Below, piece after piece: positions 8,655 to 17,118 of a stretch of 64,000 nt of DNA. This DNA comes from an uncultured Sutterella sp. Its GTDB lineage: Bacteria > Pseudomonadota > Gammaproteobacteria > Burkholderiales > Burkholderiaceae_F. Each line of letters starts with the position of its first letter. Position 1 is the first letter of the stretch. The stretch is taken from positions 1-64,000 of the forward strand of contig UQYG01000001.1 of NCBI GenBank assembly GCA_900545275.1, in the 5' to 3' direction. The notes beneath the pieces are model-generated. The model saw only the letters and a program-made list of their open reading frames with translations, made no database searches and was not told where the DNA came from. A program made the translations under genes and the position numbers.

Positions 8655-9332
8655 TTAGCGCGCGACGGCCATCCTCGCCTGCAGTCGACGAATCAGCAGG
8701 GAAAGAGAGAGGGAGACCGTCAGGTAGGCCAGTGCCGCAAACGAGTACATCAAAATCAGTTCCCCGTCGCGTTGAGCGATTTTCGTCACGGCTCCCATGA
8801 AGTCGTTGCCGCTGATCACATACACGAGGCTCGTGTCCTGAAAGAGAATGATCGTCTGTGTCAGAAGAACGGGGAGCATGTTGCGAATCGCCTGCGGTAG
8901 CACGACGTAGCGCATCGTCTGAGGGTAGCTCAAACCGAGACCGTATGCGGCGAAAATCTGTCCTTTTTTGACCGACTGAATGCCTGCGCGCATGATCTCG
9001 CTGAAATAGGCGGCCTCAAAGAGCACGAAAGTGATGATGGCCGTCCAGTCGGCTCCGATCATGACGGGATGGTCGAACGCGAAGAGCACTCGGAGCACTT
9101 CCGGCATCAGGAGGAAGAACCAGAAGAGAATCAGAACGAGCGGAACGGAACGCATGAAGTTCACGTAGAGACGGGCGGGTTCTCGAAGCAAGGGCTTCGA
9201 CGAAAGGCGTGCGAGCGCAAGCAGCGTCCCGAGCGTGAGGCCGCCCACTGTCGTGATGAGCGTAAGCTTGAGCGTGTAAAGGGCGCCGTTGATCAAGAAG
9301 GCCGACGAATTGGTAATCGAAGAAAAATCCAT
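8655..9332 (-). CDS. gltK: Glutamate/aspartate ABC transporter permease GltK
   Basis: Inner-membrane permease of the HisMQ type with about five transmembrane segments. The EAA coupling loop is EIMRAGIQSVKKGQIFAAYG. 225 aa from ATG 9332, which has GGAGCG 6-7 nt upstream; the frame is open further upstream but only into gltJ sequence. 17 nt after gltJ and 40 nt before gltL. Confidence 0.9.
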   Translation of the reverse strand: MDFSSITNSSAFLINGALYTLKLTLITTVGGLTLGTLLALARLSSKPLLREPARLYVNFMRSVPLVLILFWFFLLMPEVLRVLFAFDHPVMIGADWTAIITFVLFEAAYFSEIMRAGIQSVKKGQIFAAYGLGLSYPQTMRYVVLPQAIRNMLPVLLTQTIILFQDTSLVYVISGNDFMGAVTKIAQRDGELILMYSFAALAYLTVSLSLSLLIRRLQARMAVAR

Positions 9333-9349
9333 TATTCGCTCCTGACGGG

Positions 9350-10084
9350 TCAGCGGGCCGCGATGAAGCCGGGGATGGCGCTCTTTCGTTCTATGGCCGC
9401 CATGAGGCGTCCCGCCGAGAGCGAGATCGCAATGTAGAGAACCGTCGCCCACAGATAGGCGGCGAAGAATTCAAAGGTGTTCTCGCCCATTTCGTTGGCG
9501 CGCATCGTGAGTTCGGGAAGGCCGATCGTGAGGGCGACGGCCGTGTTCTTGATGAGGTTCATCGCTTCGCTCGTGAGGGGCGGCAGCACGATGCGCAGCG
9601 CCATAGGGAGAATCACGTGCGCATAGCTCTGCGTGGCGCGCAGGCCCATGGCCTTGGCGGCGCTGAAGAGCCCGCGCGGGATGCTGACGATGCCCGCTCG
9701 GACCTGTTCGGCCACGCGCGAGGACGTGAAGAGACCGAGGCAGAGGAAGGCCGAAAGGAACTGCGAGGCCACGGGCGGTGCCGAAATCATCCATTCCTTG
9801 TATGGCGCGACGAGTTCGGGGAGCACGAAGTACCAAAGAAAGATCTGGACGATCAGGGGAATGTTGCGGAAGAGTTCGATCCAGGCTTCGCAAAAGCCCC
9901 GTACGAAACGGTTCTCCACTGTGCGCAACGTCCCGATGACGATGCCGACCGCAAGGGCGAGCGCAAAGGCGCTCACGGCGAGTCCGATGGTCCAGCCCGC
10001 GCCGTAGAGGATATAGAGCCACCAAGGATCCTCCGTGAAGAGGGAAGGTTCAAGGAGCATTTCCCAGTTGAAATTGAGCGCCAT
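9350..10084 (-). CDS. gltJ: Glutamate/aspartate ABC transporter permease GltJ
   Basis: Second permease of the importer. The N-terminal WWLYILYGAGWTIGLA segment is typical of GltJ, and the coupling loop is EQVRAGIVSIPRGLFSAAKA. 244 aa, several transmembrane helices. Separated from gltI by a hairpin (10112-10139) that probably lowers permease expression relative to the binding protein. Confidence 0.9.
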   Translation of the reverse strand: MALNFNWEMLLEPSLFTEDPWWLYILYGAGWTIGLAVSAFALALAVGIVIGTLRTVENRFVRGFCEAWIELFRNIPLIVQIFLWYFVLPELVAPYKEWMISAPPVASQFLSAFLCLGLFTSSRVAEQVRAGIVSIPRGLFSAAKAMGLRATQSYAHVILPMALRIVLPPLTSEAMNLIKNTAVALTIGLPELTMRANEMGENTFEFFAAYLWATVLYIAISLSAGRLMAAIERKSAIPGFIAAR

Positions 10085-10111
10085 GATGTTCGTTGTCTTT
10101 CAATCGTTGTG

Positions 10112-10139
10112 AAAAAAGGGGCGGACCGGCCGCCCCTTT
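10112..10139 (-). terminator. Intra-operon attenuator between gltI and gltJ
   Basis: On the reverse strand, arms AAAGGGGCGG and CCGCCCCTTT (10130-10139 and 10115-10124) with a 5-nt loop lead into a run of six T. Because gltJKL follow in the same direction, it is best read as a partial terminator setting binding protein to permease ratio; inference. Confidence 0.8.
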
Positions 10140-10145
10140 GCGTCG

Positions 10146-11036
10146 TCAGATGCCGTCGCTGTTGGGGTTGGCGAAGAGATCCTTCGTCGTCTGGTTCATC
10201 GGGAAGGCAAGATTCACGTTTTTGGGCGGAATCGGCTTTTCAAACCAGGTCTTGTAGAGTTCTGCGAGGCGGCCCGAACGCATCATCTCGAGAATCGTCT
10301 CGTCCACGAGCGCCTTGAACTGCGGGTCGTCCTTGCGGAACATCGGGCCGTAGGGTTCCTTGCTAAGCGAGGCGTCGAGAATCATGAAGTCGTCCGGGTT
10401 CGCAAGATTGGCGATCTGGCCCGCGAGGAGCACGTCGTCGAGGATGAAAGCGTCGGCCCGACCGTTGGCAACGAGCTGCATGGATTCGGCAAAGTCCTTC
10501 GTCATGAGAAGGCGCGTACGGATGCCTTCCTTCTTTTCGAAGGCCTTGAGGAGCGCCACGGAAGTCGTTCCGGCCGTCACGGTCACGTTTTTGCCGTCGA
10601 GGTCCTTGAAGGAGCGGATTCCTGAATTTTTGTTGACGGCGGCGCTCACCTGAATGCCGAAGTAGGAAATGCCGAAGGCGGCCTGACGCTGACGAACGAG
10701 GGAATTCGTCGTGGAGCCGCATTCGATGTCGACCGTGCCGTTCTGGATGAGCGGGATGCGGTTGGCGGACGTGACGGGCTGATAGCGGATCTTCAGATCC
10801 GGCATGTTGAGGCGCTTCTTAACGCTTTCCCCCACGGCGCGGCAAACTTCAAAGGCGTAGCCGACGGGCTTGCCTTCTGCGTCGAGGTAGGAAAACGGGA
10901 CGGAGCTTTCGCGATGGCCGAGCGTCAGGGTGCCGGACTCCTTGACTTTGAGGAGGGTGCCCGAGAGTTCTTCGGCTCCCGCGCCGAGGGCGACGCAACA
11001 AAGAGCCAGAGGCAGGAAGAGAGCGGAGAGTTTCAT
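10146..11036 (-). CDS. gltI: Glutamate/aspartate periplasmic binding protein
   Basis: Solute-binding protein family 3. A signal peptide ends at about residue 21 (ALGAGA). The SBP_bac_3 core starts at KESGTLTLGHRESSVPFSYLD and contains the ligand region QNGTVDIECGSTTNS, as in GltI/DEBP. 296 aa. First gene of the importer operon and followed by an attenuator hairpin. Confidence 0.92.
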   Translation of the reverse strand: MKLSALFLPLALCCVALGAGAEELSGTLLKVKESGTLTLGHRESSVPFSYLDAEGKPVGYAFEVCRAVGESVKKRLNMPDLKIRYQPVTSANRIPLIQNGTVDIECGSTTNSLVRQRQAAFGISYFGIQVSAAVNKNSGIRSFKDLDGKNVTVTAGTTSVALLKAFEKKEGIRTRLLMTKDFAESMQLVANGRADAFILDDVLLAGQIANLANPDDFMILDASLSKEPYGPMFRKDDPQFKALVDETILEMMRSGRLAELYKTWFEKPIPPKNVNLAFPMNQTTKDLFANPNSDGI

Positions 11037-11104
11037 GGAAGAGAACCTCTAGAAAAAAGGGGGGATGCGAAAAGGGTTCGCCTTCCATTGAAGCAAAGGG
11101 CGTG

Positions 11105-11137
11105 CCAAAAATGAAAACGGCCTGCACAGCAGGCCGT
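11105..11137 (-). terminator. Terminator downstream of the crotonase gene
   Basis: Reverse-strand arms ACGGCCTGC and GCAGGCCGT (11129-11137 and 11117-11125) with a 3-nt loop, then TTTTCATTTTT. It ends the pat-crotonase transcript 94 nt after the crotonase stop, before gltI. Confidence 0.85.
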
Positions 11138-11155
11138 ACGAGGAAAATGACGTGT

Positions 11156-11223
11156 GAATGCACCGAAGAGGAGTAACTTGCGTGCATCTCTTTGGTGCGT
11201 CTGATTTGGTGCGGAATGCACCG
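11156..11223. repeat. Cluster of direct and inverted repeats between crotonase and gltI
   Basis: GAATGCACCG occurs at 11156-11165 and 11214-11223. TTTGGTGCG occurs at 11191-11199 and 11205-11213. GCACCGAAGAG (11160-11170) pairs with CTCTTTGGTGC (11188-11198) with one G-U pair. GGTGC-N5-GCACC is a perfect palindrome at 11208-11222. All within 68 nt that hold no gene. Could be an operator array or a structured 3' UTR; function unknown. Confidence 0.6.
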
Positions 11224-11230
11224 CATGGGA

Positions 11231-11995
11231 TCAAGCTTCCGCCGAGGAGAAAACCGGTTTGCGGCCTTCGAGGAAGGCGGAGAGCGCTTCCTGGGCTTCG
11301 GGAGAAGCCGCCTGACGGCGGTAGACCGCCTCTTCGTTTTCAATCTGTGCGGAGAGCCAACCGTTTCGGGCGTCGCGCAAAAGGCTCTTCGTGGCGGCGA
11401 CGGCCTGCGGAGGCAAAACGGCGAGACGAGCGACCTTGGCGGCCACAACCTTCACGAGATCGTCTTCGGGGACGACTGCCGCAATGAGGCGCATGGCAAG
11501 CGCCTCATCCGCCGAAATGGGTTCGCAAAGGAGAAGCTTTTCCGCGGCGCGGGCGGCGCCCGCCGACCCGAAGACCAGGGCGGCGGTTCCAAAGCGGGGC
11601 GTGCGGCCGAGTGCAACAGAAGGAACGGAAAAGAGCGCCTTGTCGGACGCATAGACGAGGTCGCAGTAAAGAAGAATCGTGAAGGCGTCGCCCACGGCGG
11701 GACCCGCCACCTCCGCCACGATCGGCTTGGGGAAGCTGCGCAGGGTCTCAAAGAGACGGCCGGCCGCCGCGTCGATCGTTTCGGGGGCATTGAGCGACTC
11801 GCGTACGTCGGCGCCCGCGGAGAAGAGTCCGGTCGAACCCTTGAGGAGGACGACGCGCACCTTGTCGTTTTGGCGCGCGGCGTCGAGTTCGCCTGCGAGC
11901 TGATCGAACATGTCCGCGTTGAAGGCGTTGCGCTGGGCGGGACGGTCGATGGTGAGGCGAAGAATGCCGTATTCAAATTCGGAACGAATGGTCAT
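11231..11995 (-). CDS. Crotonase-family protein lacking the hydratase glutamates
   Basis: Enoyl-CoA hydratase/isomerase fold: N-terminal LRLTIDRPAQRNAFNADM, oxyanion-hole region FSAGADVRES, and GPAVGDAFTILLYCDLVYAS. Aligned by eye to rat crotonase, the two catalytic Glu positions are Thr (in the segment before YCDLVYA) and Ser (in FSVPSVALG). It is therefore probably not a classical hydratase; an isomerase or other acyl-CoA activity, as in PaaG-type members, is possible. 254 aa from ATG 11995; 43 nt after the Pat-like gene and likely co-transcribed with it. Confidence 0.8.
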   Translation of the reverse strand: MTIRSEFEYGILRLTIDRPAQRNAFNADMFDQLAGELDAARQNDKVRVVLLKGSTGLFSAGADVRESLNAPETIDAAAGRLFETLRSFPKPIVAEVAGPAVGDAFTILLYCDLVYASDKALFSVPSVALGRTPRFGTAALVFGSAGAARAAEKLLLCEPISADEALAMRLIAAVVPEDDLVKVVAAKVARLAVLPPQAVAATKSLLRDARNGWLSAQIENEEAVYRRQAASPEAQEALSAFLEGRKPVFSSAEA

Positions 11996-12038
11996 GGGAA
12001 ATCCCTTCCACAAAGAGGAGACTATCCTAGCGAATATT

Positions 12039-14678
12039 TCAGGAGAAATCTTTGTAGCGGAGCGTTTTGCTCCAAACGAGCGAATCAGGTTCGTCGCTTT
12101 CGTTGGCGGCGTAGCCGAGTTTCGTCATCAGACGGTTCATGCCCGCATTCTCGCGCAAGACGAGTCCCGTAAGACGTCCGATGCCGCGCGAGAAGGCTTC
12201 CGCCTCAATGTGCCGCATGAGGCGCGAGGCGAGTCCGAGGCGTTGGAAGCGCTCTTCGACGACCACGCCGAATTCCGCCGACAGACCGTCGGCGTCGGCC
12301 GACCAACGGACCACCGCACGGATCTCGTCGCCTTCGAATAGGGCCCAGGCGTTTTCCAAATCGTAGTTGAGCTGGGTGAGTTCCGAGACGACCGCCTGCG
12401 TGATGGGCGCCCTCGTGTGAAACCGAAGGAATTTCGTTTCGGCGGAGAGTCGGTCCAAAAAGGCTTCGAGGCGGAAAAAGTCGTTTTCCCGAAGCGCCCG
12501 CAGGCGCAGGATCTTGTCGCCTGCAGACCAATTCTCTTCCGTGCGGCTCGCCGACGCCACGGTGAGGTGCGAGGCCCGGATGTCGCACTCGACGGGGGCT
12601 TCGCGCAAGTGCACCGAGGCCGAAAGCGCCAGGGTTCCCCGCTGGGTCTCGACGACGGGATCGAGAACGATGCGGCGCAACGCCGGTATGGCTTCGGCCA
12701 GGTCGGCGAGACGCTCGAGCATGCCCGCAAGCGTTTCGCCCGCCCCTGTGTTCTGCAGTCGCGTTTGAGCGAGGAGCGCCTTGGCGTCGCGTCGCGAAGC
12801 GGGAACGAGCGCCGTGCGCAGATCGGGTCTGCAGCGGTATACGACGCCGCCCGCTCCCGCTTCCAGGATCGGACCGAGGATGCTGTCCGTGTCGAGCGTC
12901 AGGCGATAAGCGTGCCTTGCGTCGTGCGCGACGAAACGTTCAACGAGCACACCCTCGAAGAAACGGCGCTCCTCTTCAACGATGGCCTGCCAGGCCTCAC
13001 GAAGTTCCTCTTCGGTGCGCAGATCGAGAAGCGTCGCGTCGGTCTCTTCGAGAAGCGGACCCGGACCGAGTCGCTTGAAAACGACGGGGGCGCTGATCTC
13101 CCGAAAGATCCGCAACGCCTCGTCGAGCGTTCTCGCCCGATGCGAGGATTCGTGCGGGAGTTCTGCGGCCGTGAGGAGAGCCTCCACCTCGTCGGGCTCC
13201 AACAGATAGCGGTGAGCCCCGAGGGCCTTCTTCACAATGTTGCGCACAGCCGCGAGCGCGCGTCCGTCCAGACGGTCAAGCCCCGGTTCGGGCGCCTCTC
13301 GCCGGGCGATCGTTTCGCGTCGGTGTTGCGCAAGCGTCCCAAAGGCCTGCACGGCGCTGGCAGAGGAGCGAAGCGCAATGACCTGGGATTGGGCAAGTTC
13401 TGGAAGAAGCGCCGCGACGGCGTCGTCGTGGCGATGTCCCGCCCAGGAAAGAAAAACAGGCTTGGGCGTGCGCTTCGCTGCGTTGGAGACCGCCCGAATC
13501 GAGTCGGTCGGAGTGGAAAAGAGCGTGGGGCCGAGCACGACGAGCAGTCCGTCGATTTCAGAATCACGCAACACCGCTTCGGCGCTCGCCTGCATTTGAT
13601 TGGGTTTCGCCTGCAGACCCGCGTCAACGGGATTGACGGGAAGTTGGGCGCCCGGGAAGATCGACTGCAGGGTGTGGATCGTAGCGGGGGCAAAACCCTG
13701 CAGATCCACGCCGGAGGCGTGGGTGATACCCGCGGCGAGCGCGGCGAAAGCGGAACTGTTGGCGACGACGCCGAGTCGGTTGCGCTTCGGGATGCGGCCG
13801 CAGTGGAAGGCTGCCGTGACGGCAGTGCATTCCGAGACGTCCCGCACGCGGTGAGCGCCTGCGCGTTCGAGAAGCGCGTCGAAGGCGTCGTCTCGTCCTG
13901 CGGCCGTGTGGAATTTGTAGCTCGCAAGACGATCGGCGATGAAGCGAGGATCCTCGCCTGCGCGGAGCACGACGACGGGCTTTCGCTTGGCCGCGTACCG
14001 CAGGGCCGTGTAAAAGGAGCGGGCGTCGCGCAGAGCCTCGATGTGGAGAGTGATTACTTTGGTGCCTGGATCATGCGAGAAGTACCGTAGCAGTTCGGGC
14101 ATCCCGATGTCGAGTTCGAGCCCCGTCACGACGACGGAGCGGATGCCTGCTCCCGTCTTGGCTAGGTCGTCCATGAGGGCCGTGGCCAACAGCCCCGACT
14201 GCGCGAGGAGCGTCACGCCGCCCTCCTGCGGCATGTGGTCCCAGGGACCGATGTTGCAGCCTTCGGCGGGATGCGCAAAACCGAGCGAATCGGGACCGAT
14301 AAGGCGAACGCCCGCCTTGCGCGCCGCCTCCGATACGGCGGCGTGCCAGGGACGGTCGCTGGCGTGTAGATCGTCCGTGATCGGAATGAGGGCGAAGCGA
14401 ATGCTTTTTTGAGGAAGTTCCGCGATGACCGCCGGCATGCGCTTCGGGGGGACGGCCAGGAAGGCCAGGTCCACGCGTCCGGGAATCTGCTTGACGTGGG
14501 CGTAGCAGGGGACCTCTCCCAAACGCTCGTATTTGGGGTTCACGGCGTGCAGGTGCCGAACGCCGGAGCGCTGCAGGGCGTTCCAGAACTTCACGCCGTT
14601 GCTTTGCGGCTGCAGACTCGCTCCTATCAAAGCGACGGAGCGCGGATGAAGAGCGAAGTGAAGAGCCTGTGGCGTCAT
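12039..14678 (-). CDS. Pat/PatZ-like protein lysine acetyltransferase (ADP-forming ligase-like module plus GNAT)
   Basis: Four modules in order: CoA-binding Rossmann domain (about 1-130, SVALIGASLQPQSNGVKFWNAL), succinyl-CoA-synthetase-like flavodoxin region (about 140-440), ATP-grasp domain (about 480-690), and a C-terminal GNAT acetyltransferase (about 715-875, VVEERFQRLGLASRLM with Q/R-x-x-G-L acetyl-CoA loop). This layout and 879 aa length match Pat/PatZ, which acetylates enzymes such as acetyl-CoA synthetase. A His is seen in KFHTAAG, where active ADP-forming ligases carry the phospho-His, so residual ligase chemistry cannot be excluded. Followed by the crotonase gene. Confidence 0.88.
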   Translation of the reverse strand: MTPQALHFALHPRSVALIGASLQPQSNGVKFWNALQRSGVRHLHAVNPKYERLGEVPCYAHVKQIPGRVDLAFLAVPPKRMPAVIAELPQKSIRFALIPITDDLHASDRPWHAAVSEAARKAGVRLIGPDSLGFAHPAEGCNIGPWDHMPQEGGVTLLAQSGLLATALMDDLAKTGAGIRSVVVTGLELDIGMPELLRYFSHDPGTKVITLHIEALRDARSFYTALRYAAKRKPVVVLRAGEDPRFIADRLASYKFHTAAGRDDAFDALLERAGAHRVRDVSECTAVTAAFHCGRIPKRNRLGVVANSSAFAALAAGITHASGVDLQGFAPATIHTLQSIFPGAQLPVNPVDAGLQAKPNQMQASAEAVLRDSEIDGLLVVLGPTLFSTPTDSIRAVSNAAKRTPKPVFLSWAGHRHDDAVAALLPELAQSQVIALRSSASAVQAFGTLAQHRRETIARREAPEPGLDRLDGRALAAVRNIVKKALGAHRYLLEPDEVEALLTAAELPHESSHRARTLDEALRIFREISAPVVFKRLGPGPLLEETDATLLDLRTEEELREAWQAIVEEERRFFEGVLVERFVAHDARHAYRLTLDTDSILGPILEAGAGGVVYRCRPDLRTALVPASRRDAKALLAQTRLQNTGAGETLAGMLERLADLAEAIPALRRIVLDPVVETQRGTLALSASVHLREAPVECDIRASHLTVASASRTEENWSAGDKILRLRALRENDFFRLEAFLDRLSAETKFLRFHTRAPITQAVVSELTQLNYDLENAWALFEGDEIRAVVRWSADADGLSAEFGVVVEERFQRLGLASRLMRHIEAEAFSRGIGRLTGLVLRENAGMNRLMTKLGYAANESDEPDSLVWSKTLRYKDFS

Positions 14679-14739
14679 GGCGAAAAGGGGAGAGAGCGGT
14701 TTTCCTCACCGTATTCTACCGAAGACGGTTTCGCGGAAA

Positions 14740-14775
14740 AGAAATCCCCGAAGGGCGGGGCCCTTCGGGGATCGA
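14740..14775 (-). terminator. Terminator of aspS
   Basis: Perfect 10-bp arms CCCCGAAGGG (14746-14755) and CCCTTCGGGG (14761-14770), 5-nt loop, followed on the reverse strand by ATTTCTTTTCC. It lies 24 nt after the aspS stop and 62 nt before the start of the Pat-like gene. Confidence 0.88.
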
Positions 14776-14793
14776 AAACCGAGTGGAATTCGG

Positions 14794-16605
14794 TTATTGA
14801 CCGGCGATGTCGTGCGCCTTCTTGGGTTCGTTGCGCAACCGGATGTGCAGTTCGCGCAACTGCTTTTCTTCGACAGGGGCCGGAGCCTGCGTCAGCAGAC
14901 ACTGGGCTCGCTGAGTCTTCGGGAAGGCGATGACGTCGCGGATCGAATCGGCGCCGGCCATCATCGTGGCGATGCGGTCGAGACCGAAGGCGATGCCACC
15001 GTGCGGGGGCGCACCAAACTGCAGGGCGTCGAGGAGGAAGCCGAACTTGTTGCGTGCCTCTTCCTTGCCGATCTGAAGGGCTTCGAAGACCTTTTCCTGC
15101 ACTTCTTCGCGGTGGATACGGATCGAACCGCCGCCGATTTCCCAACCGTTCAGAACCATGTCGTAGGCCTTGGCGTAGGCGTGTTCGGGGTCGGAGACGA
15201 GGCGATCTTCATGACCGTCGAGAGGCGACGTGAAGGGATGATGGCAAGCCATCCAGCGGCCTTCTTCTTCCGAGTATTCGAACATCGGGAAGTTAACGAC
15301 CCAGAGCGGACGCCAGCCCGGCGTGTAGAGGCCGTGGGCCTTGCCGAATTCGGAGTGACCGATCTTCAGACGCAGGGCGCCGAGGCTGTCCCAAACGATC
15401 TTGGCCTTGTCGGCGCCGAAGAAAACGACGTCGCCGTCCTGAGCGCCCGTGCGGGTGAGGATGGCCTGAAGTTCTTCGTCGGAGAGGTTCTTGACGATCG
15501 GACTCTGCAGACCTTCGCGGCCGCGGGCGAGTTCGTTGACCTTGATGTAGGCAAGCCCCTTGGCACCGTAGATCTTGACGAATTCGGTGTAGGAATCGAT
15601 TTCCGAGCGCGGCATCGAGGCGGCACCGGGAACGCGCAGGGCGACGACCTTGCCGTTGTGCAGCGACTTGACGCCCGAGAAGACCTTGAAGGCCGAGTTG
15701 ATGACCGCGTCGGTGACTTCGACGAGTTCGAGATGCACGCGCAGGTCGGGCTTGTCGGAGCCGTAGCGGGCCATCGCTTCGTCATAGAGCATGACGGGGA
15801 AGGGATTGATCAGGTCGACGTCGAGCACTTCCTTGAAGACCGTGCGGATGAGGTCTTCCATGATGGCGCGGATTTCGTCCATCGAAAGGAAGGACGTTTC
15901 GATATCCACCTGCGTGAATTCGGGCTGACGGTCGGCGCGCAAGTCTTCGTCGCGGAAGCACTTGACGATCTGATAGTAGCGGTCAAAGCCGGCGATCATC
16001 AGGAGCTGCTTGAAGAGCTGCGGGGACTGCGGCAGGGCGTAGAAGCAACCGTCCTGAACGCGCGAGGGAACGAGGTAGTCGCGGGCGCCTTCCGGGGTGG
16101 AGCGCGTCAGCATCGGCGTTTCGATGTCGATGAAGCCGTGCTTGTCGAGGTACTTGCGGAAAGCCATGGCCGCGCGGTAACGCATGCGAAGATTCTTCTG
16201 CATGGCCGGACGGCGAAGGTCGAGCACACGGTAGGTGAGGCGGGTCGTTTCGGAAAGGTTCTCGTCGTCGAGGTGGAAAGGCGGCGTCACCGACGGATTG
16301 AGAATTTCCAGTTCGTGGCAGAGCACTTCAACGCCGCCCGAAACGAGGTTTTCGTTCTTCGTGCCTTCGGGACGGGCGCGAACGACGCCGACGACCTTGA
16401 GGCAGTATTCATTGCGGCACTTGTCCGCCGTGGCGAACACTTCGGGACGGTCAGGGTCGCAGACGACCTGAACGAGACCTTCTCGGTCGCGAAGGTCGAT
16501 GAAGATCACGCCGCCGTGGTCGCGGCGACGGTGGGCCCAGCCGAAAAGGGTCACGGTCTGACCGATGTATTTCTCGTCCACCAGACCAGAGTAAACGGTA
16601 CGCAT
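14794..16605 (-). CDS. aspS: Aspartyl-tRNA synthetase, probably non-discriminating
   Basis: Class IIb synthetase: OB-fold anticodon-binding domain (about 1-105), catalytic core with motif 2 FRDEDLRADRQPEFTQVDIE, a GAD insertion domain, and motif 3 GGIAFGLDRIATM. 603 aa, bacterial type. The anticodon-domain segment RRRDHGG carries His where E. coli has Leu (RRRDLG); a His there is reported for non-discriminating enzymes that also make Asp-tRNA(Asn). No AsnRS is in the window; GatCAB would then be expected elsewhere in the genome. Confidence 0.96.
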   Translation of the reverse strand: MRTVYSGLVDEKYIGQTVTLFGWAHRRRDHGGVIFIDLRDREGLVQVVCDPDRPEVFATADKCRNEYCLKVVGVVRARPEGTKNENLVSGGVEVLCHELEILNPSVTPPFHLDDENLSETTRLTYRVLDLRRPAMQKNLRMRYRAAMAFRKYLDKHGFIDIETPMLTRSTPEGARDYLVPSRVQDGCFYALPQSPQLFKQLLMIAGFDRYYQIVKCFRDEDLRADRQPEFTQVDIETSFLSMDEIRAIMEDLIRTVFKEVLDVDLINPFPVMLYDEAMARYGSDKPDLRVHLELVEVTDAVINSAFKVFSGVKSLHNGKVVALRVPGAASMPRSEIDSYTEFVKIYGAKGLAYIKVNELARGREGLQSPIVKNLSDEELQAILTRTGAQDGDVVFFGADKAKIVWDSLGALRLKIGHSEFGKAHGLYTPGWRPLWVVNFPMFEYSEEEGRWMACHHPFTSPLDGHEDRLVSDPEHAYAKAYDMVLNGWEIGGGSIRIHREEVQEKVFEALQIGKEEARNKFGFLLDALQFGAPPHGGIAFGLDRIATMMAGADSIRDVIAFPKTQRAQCLLTQAPAPVEEKQLRELHIRLRNEPKKAHDIAGQ

Positions 16606-16729
16606 AAAAGCTCCGACAAGTAGGGTTGGATCGCCGTTTCTCCGACATCGCGCGAAGCGTGGGGACGTTCGGCGAAACGACCGTATGAATTCTAAAGTTT
16701 AGCGCCTTTGCGGGCGGTTCGCTGTCCGA

Positions 16730-16957
16730 TTATTTCTTCTCGGACTTGACGTGCGAAGCGGGCAACGCTTTGTGACCGCCGTTGAAGTCCGTTGCGGCCC
16801 ATCCGGAACCCTTCAGTTCGAAGCCGGGGGCGGACAATTCCTTCTGCATCGTGTCCCGACCGCACTGCGGGCAGGTTTTGATGGGAGCATCGCTGATTTT
16901 CTGCAGGTAGTCCTTTTCGTACCCGCAGGCGGTGCACTTGTAAGCGTAAATAGGCAT
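16730..16957 (-). CDS. FmdB-type zinc ribbon protein
   Basis: Small protein beginning MPIYAYKCTACGYEKDYLQK with two CxxC pairs (CTAC and CPQC), the putative regulatory zinc ribbon family FmdB. A GSGW motif precedes the tail. 75 aa from ATG 16957; upstream in-frame codons have no family similarity. Encoded 124 nt before aspS on the same strand, as commonly seen in Burkholderiales, but the DUF502 gene often found between them is missing. Confidence 0.88.
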   Translation of the reverse strand: MPIYAYKCTACGYEKDYLQKISDAPIKTCPQCGRDTMQKELSAPGFELKGSGWAATDFNGGHKALPASHVKSEKK

Positions 16958-17059
16958 TTCTTTTGAATCGTTCGAAAAAAGAGCGGGAGGAAAATTATAG
17001 GTCCTGCACCGCCTCCCGTAGGGGACGAACGACAGGGAAATCGTCGGGTCGGCGCCGAA

Positions 17060-17101
17060 AGACACAAAACGGGCGCCCCGCCCGAGGGAGCGGGACGCCC
17101 G
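17060..17101 (-). terminator. Terminator of the EF-G-like gene
   Basis: 12-nt arms at 17070-17081 and 17090-17101 (one G-U pair), 8-nt loop, followed on the reverse strand by GTTTTGTG. Starts 18 nt after the stop of the EF-G-like gene. Confidence 0.85.
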
Positions 17102-17118
17102 AAAAGGGACGGAAAAAA

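Noticed and set aside
14677..16623. Long forward-strand open frame (648 codons) opposite aspS
   Set aside because: Low-complexity, charged residues with no domain; the reverse strand encodes a complete AspRS. Long antisense frames are expected at this GC content.
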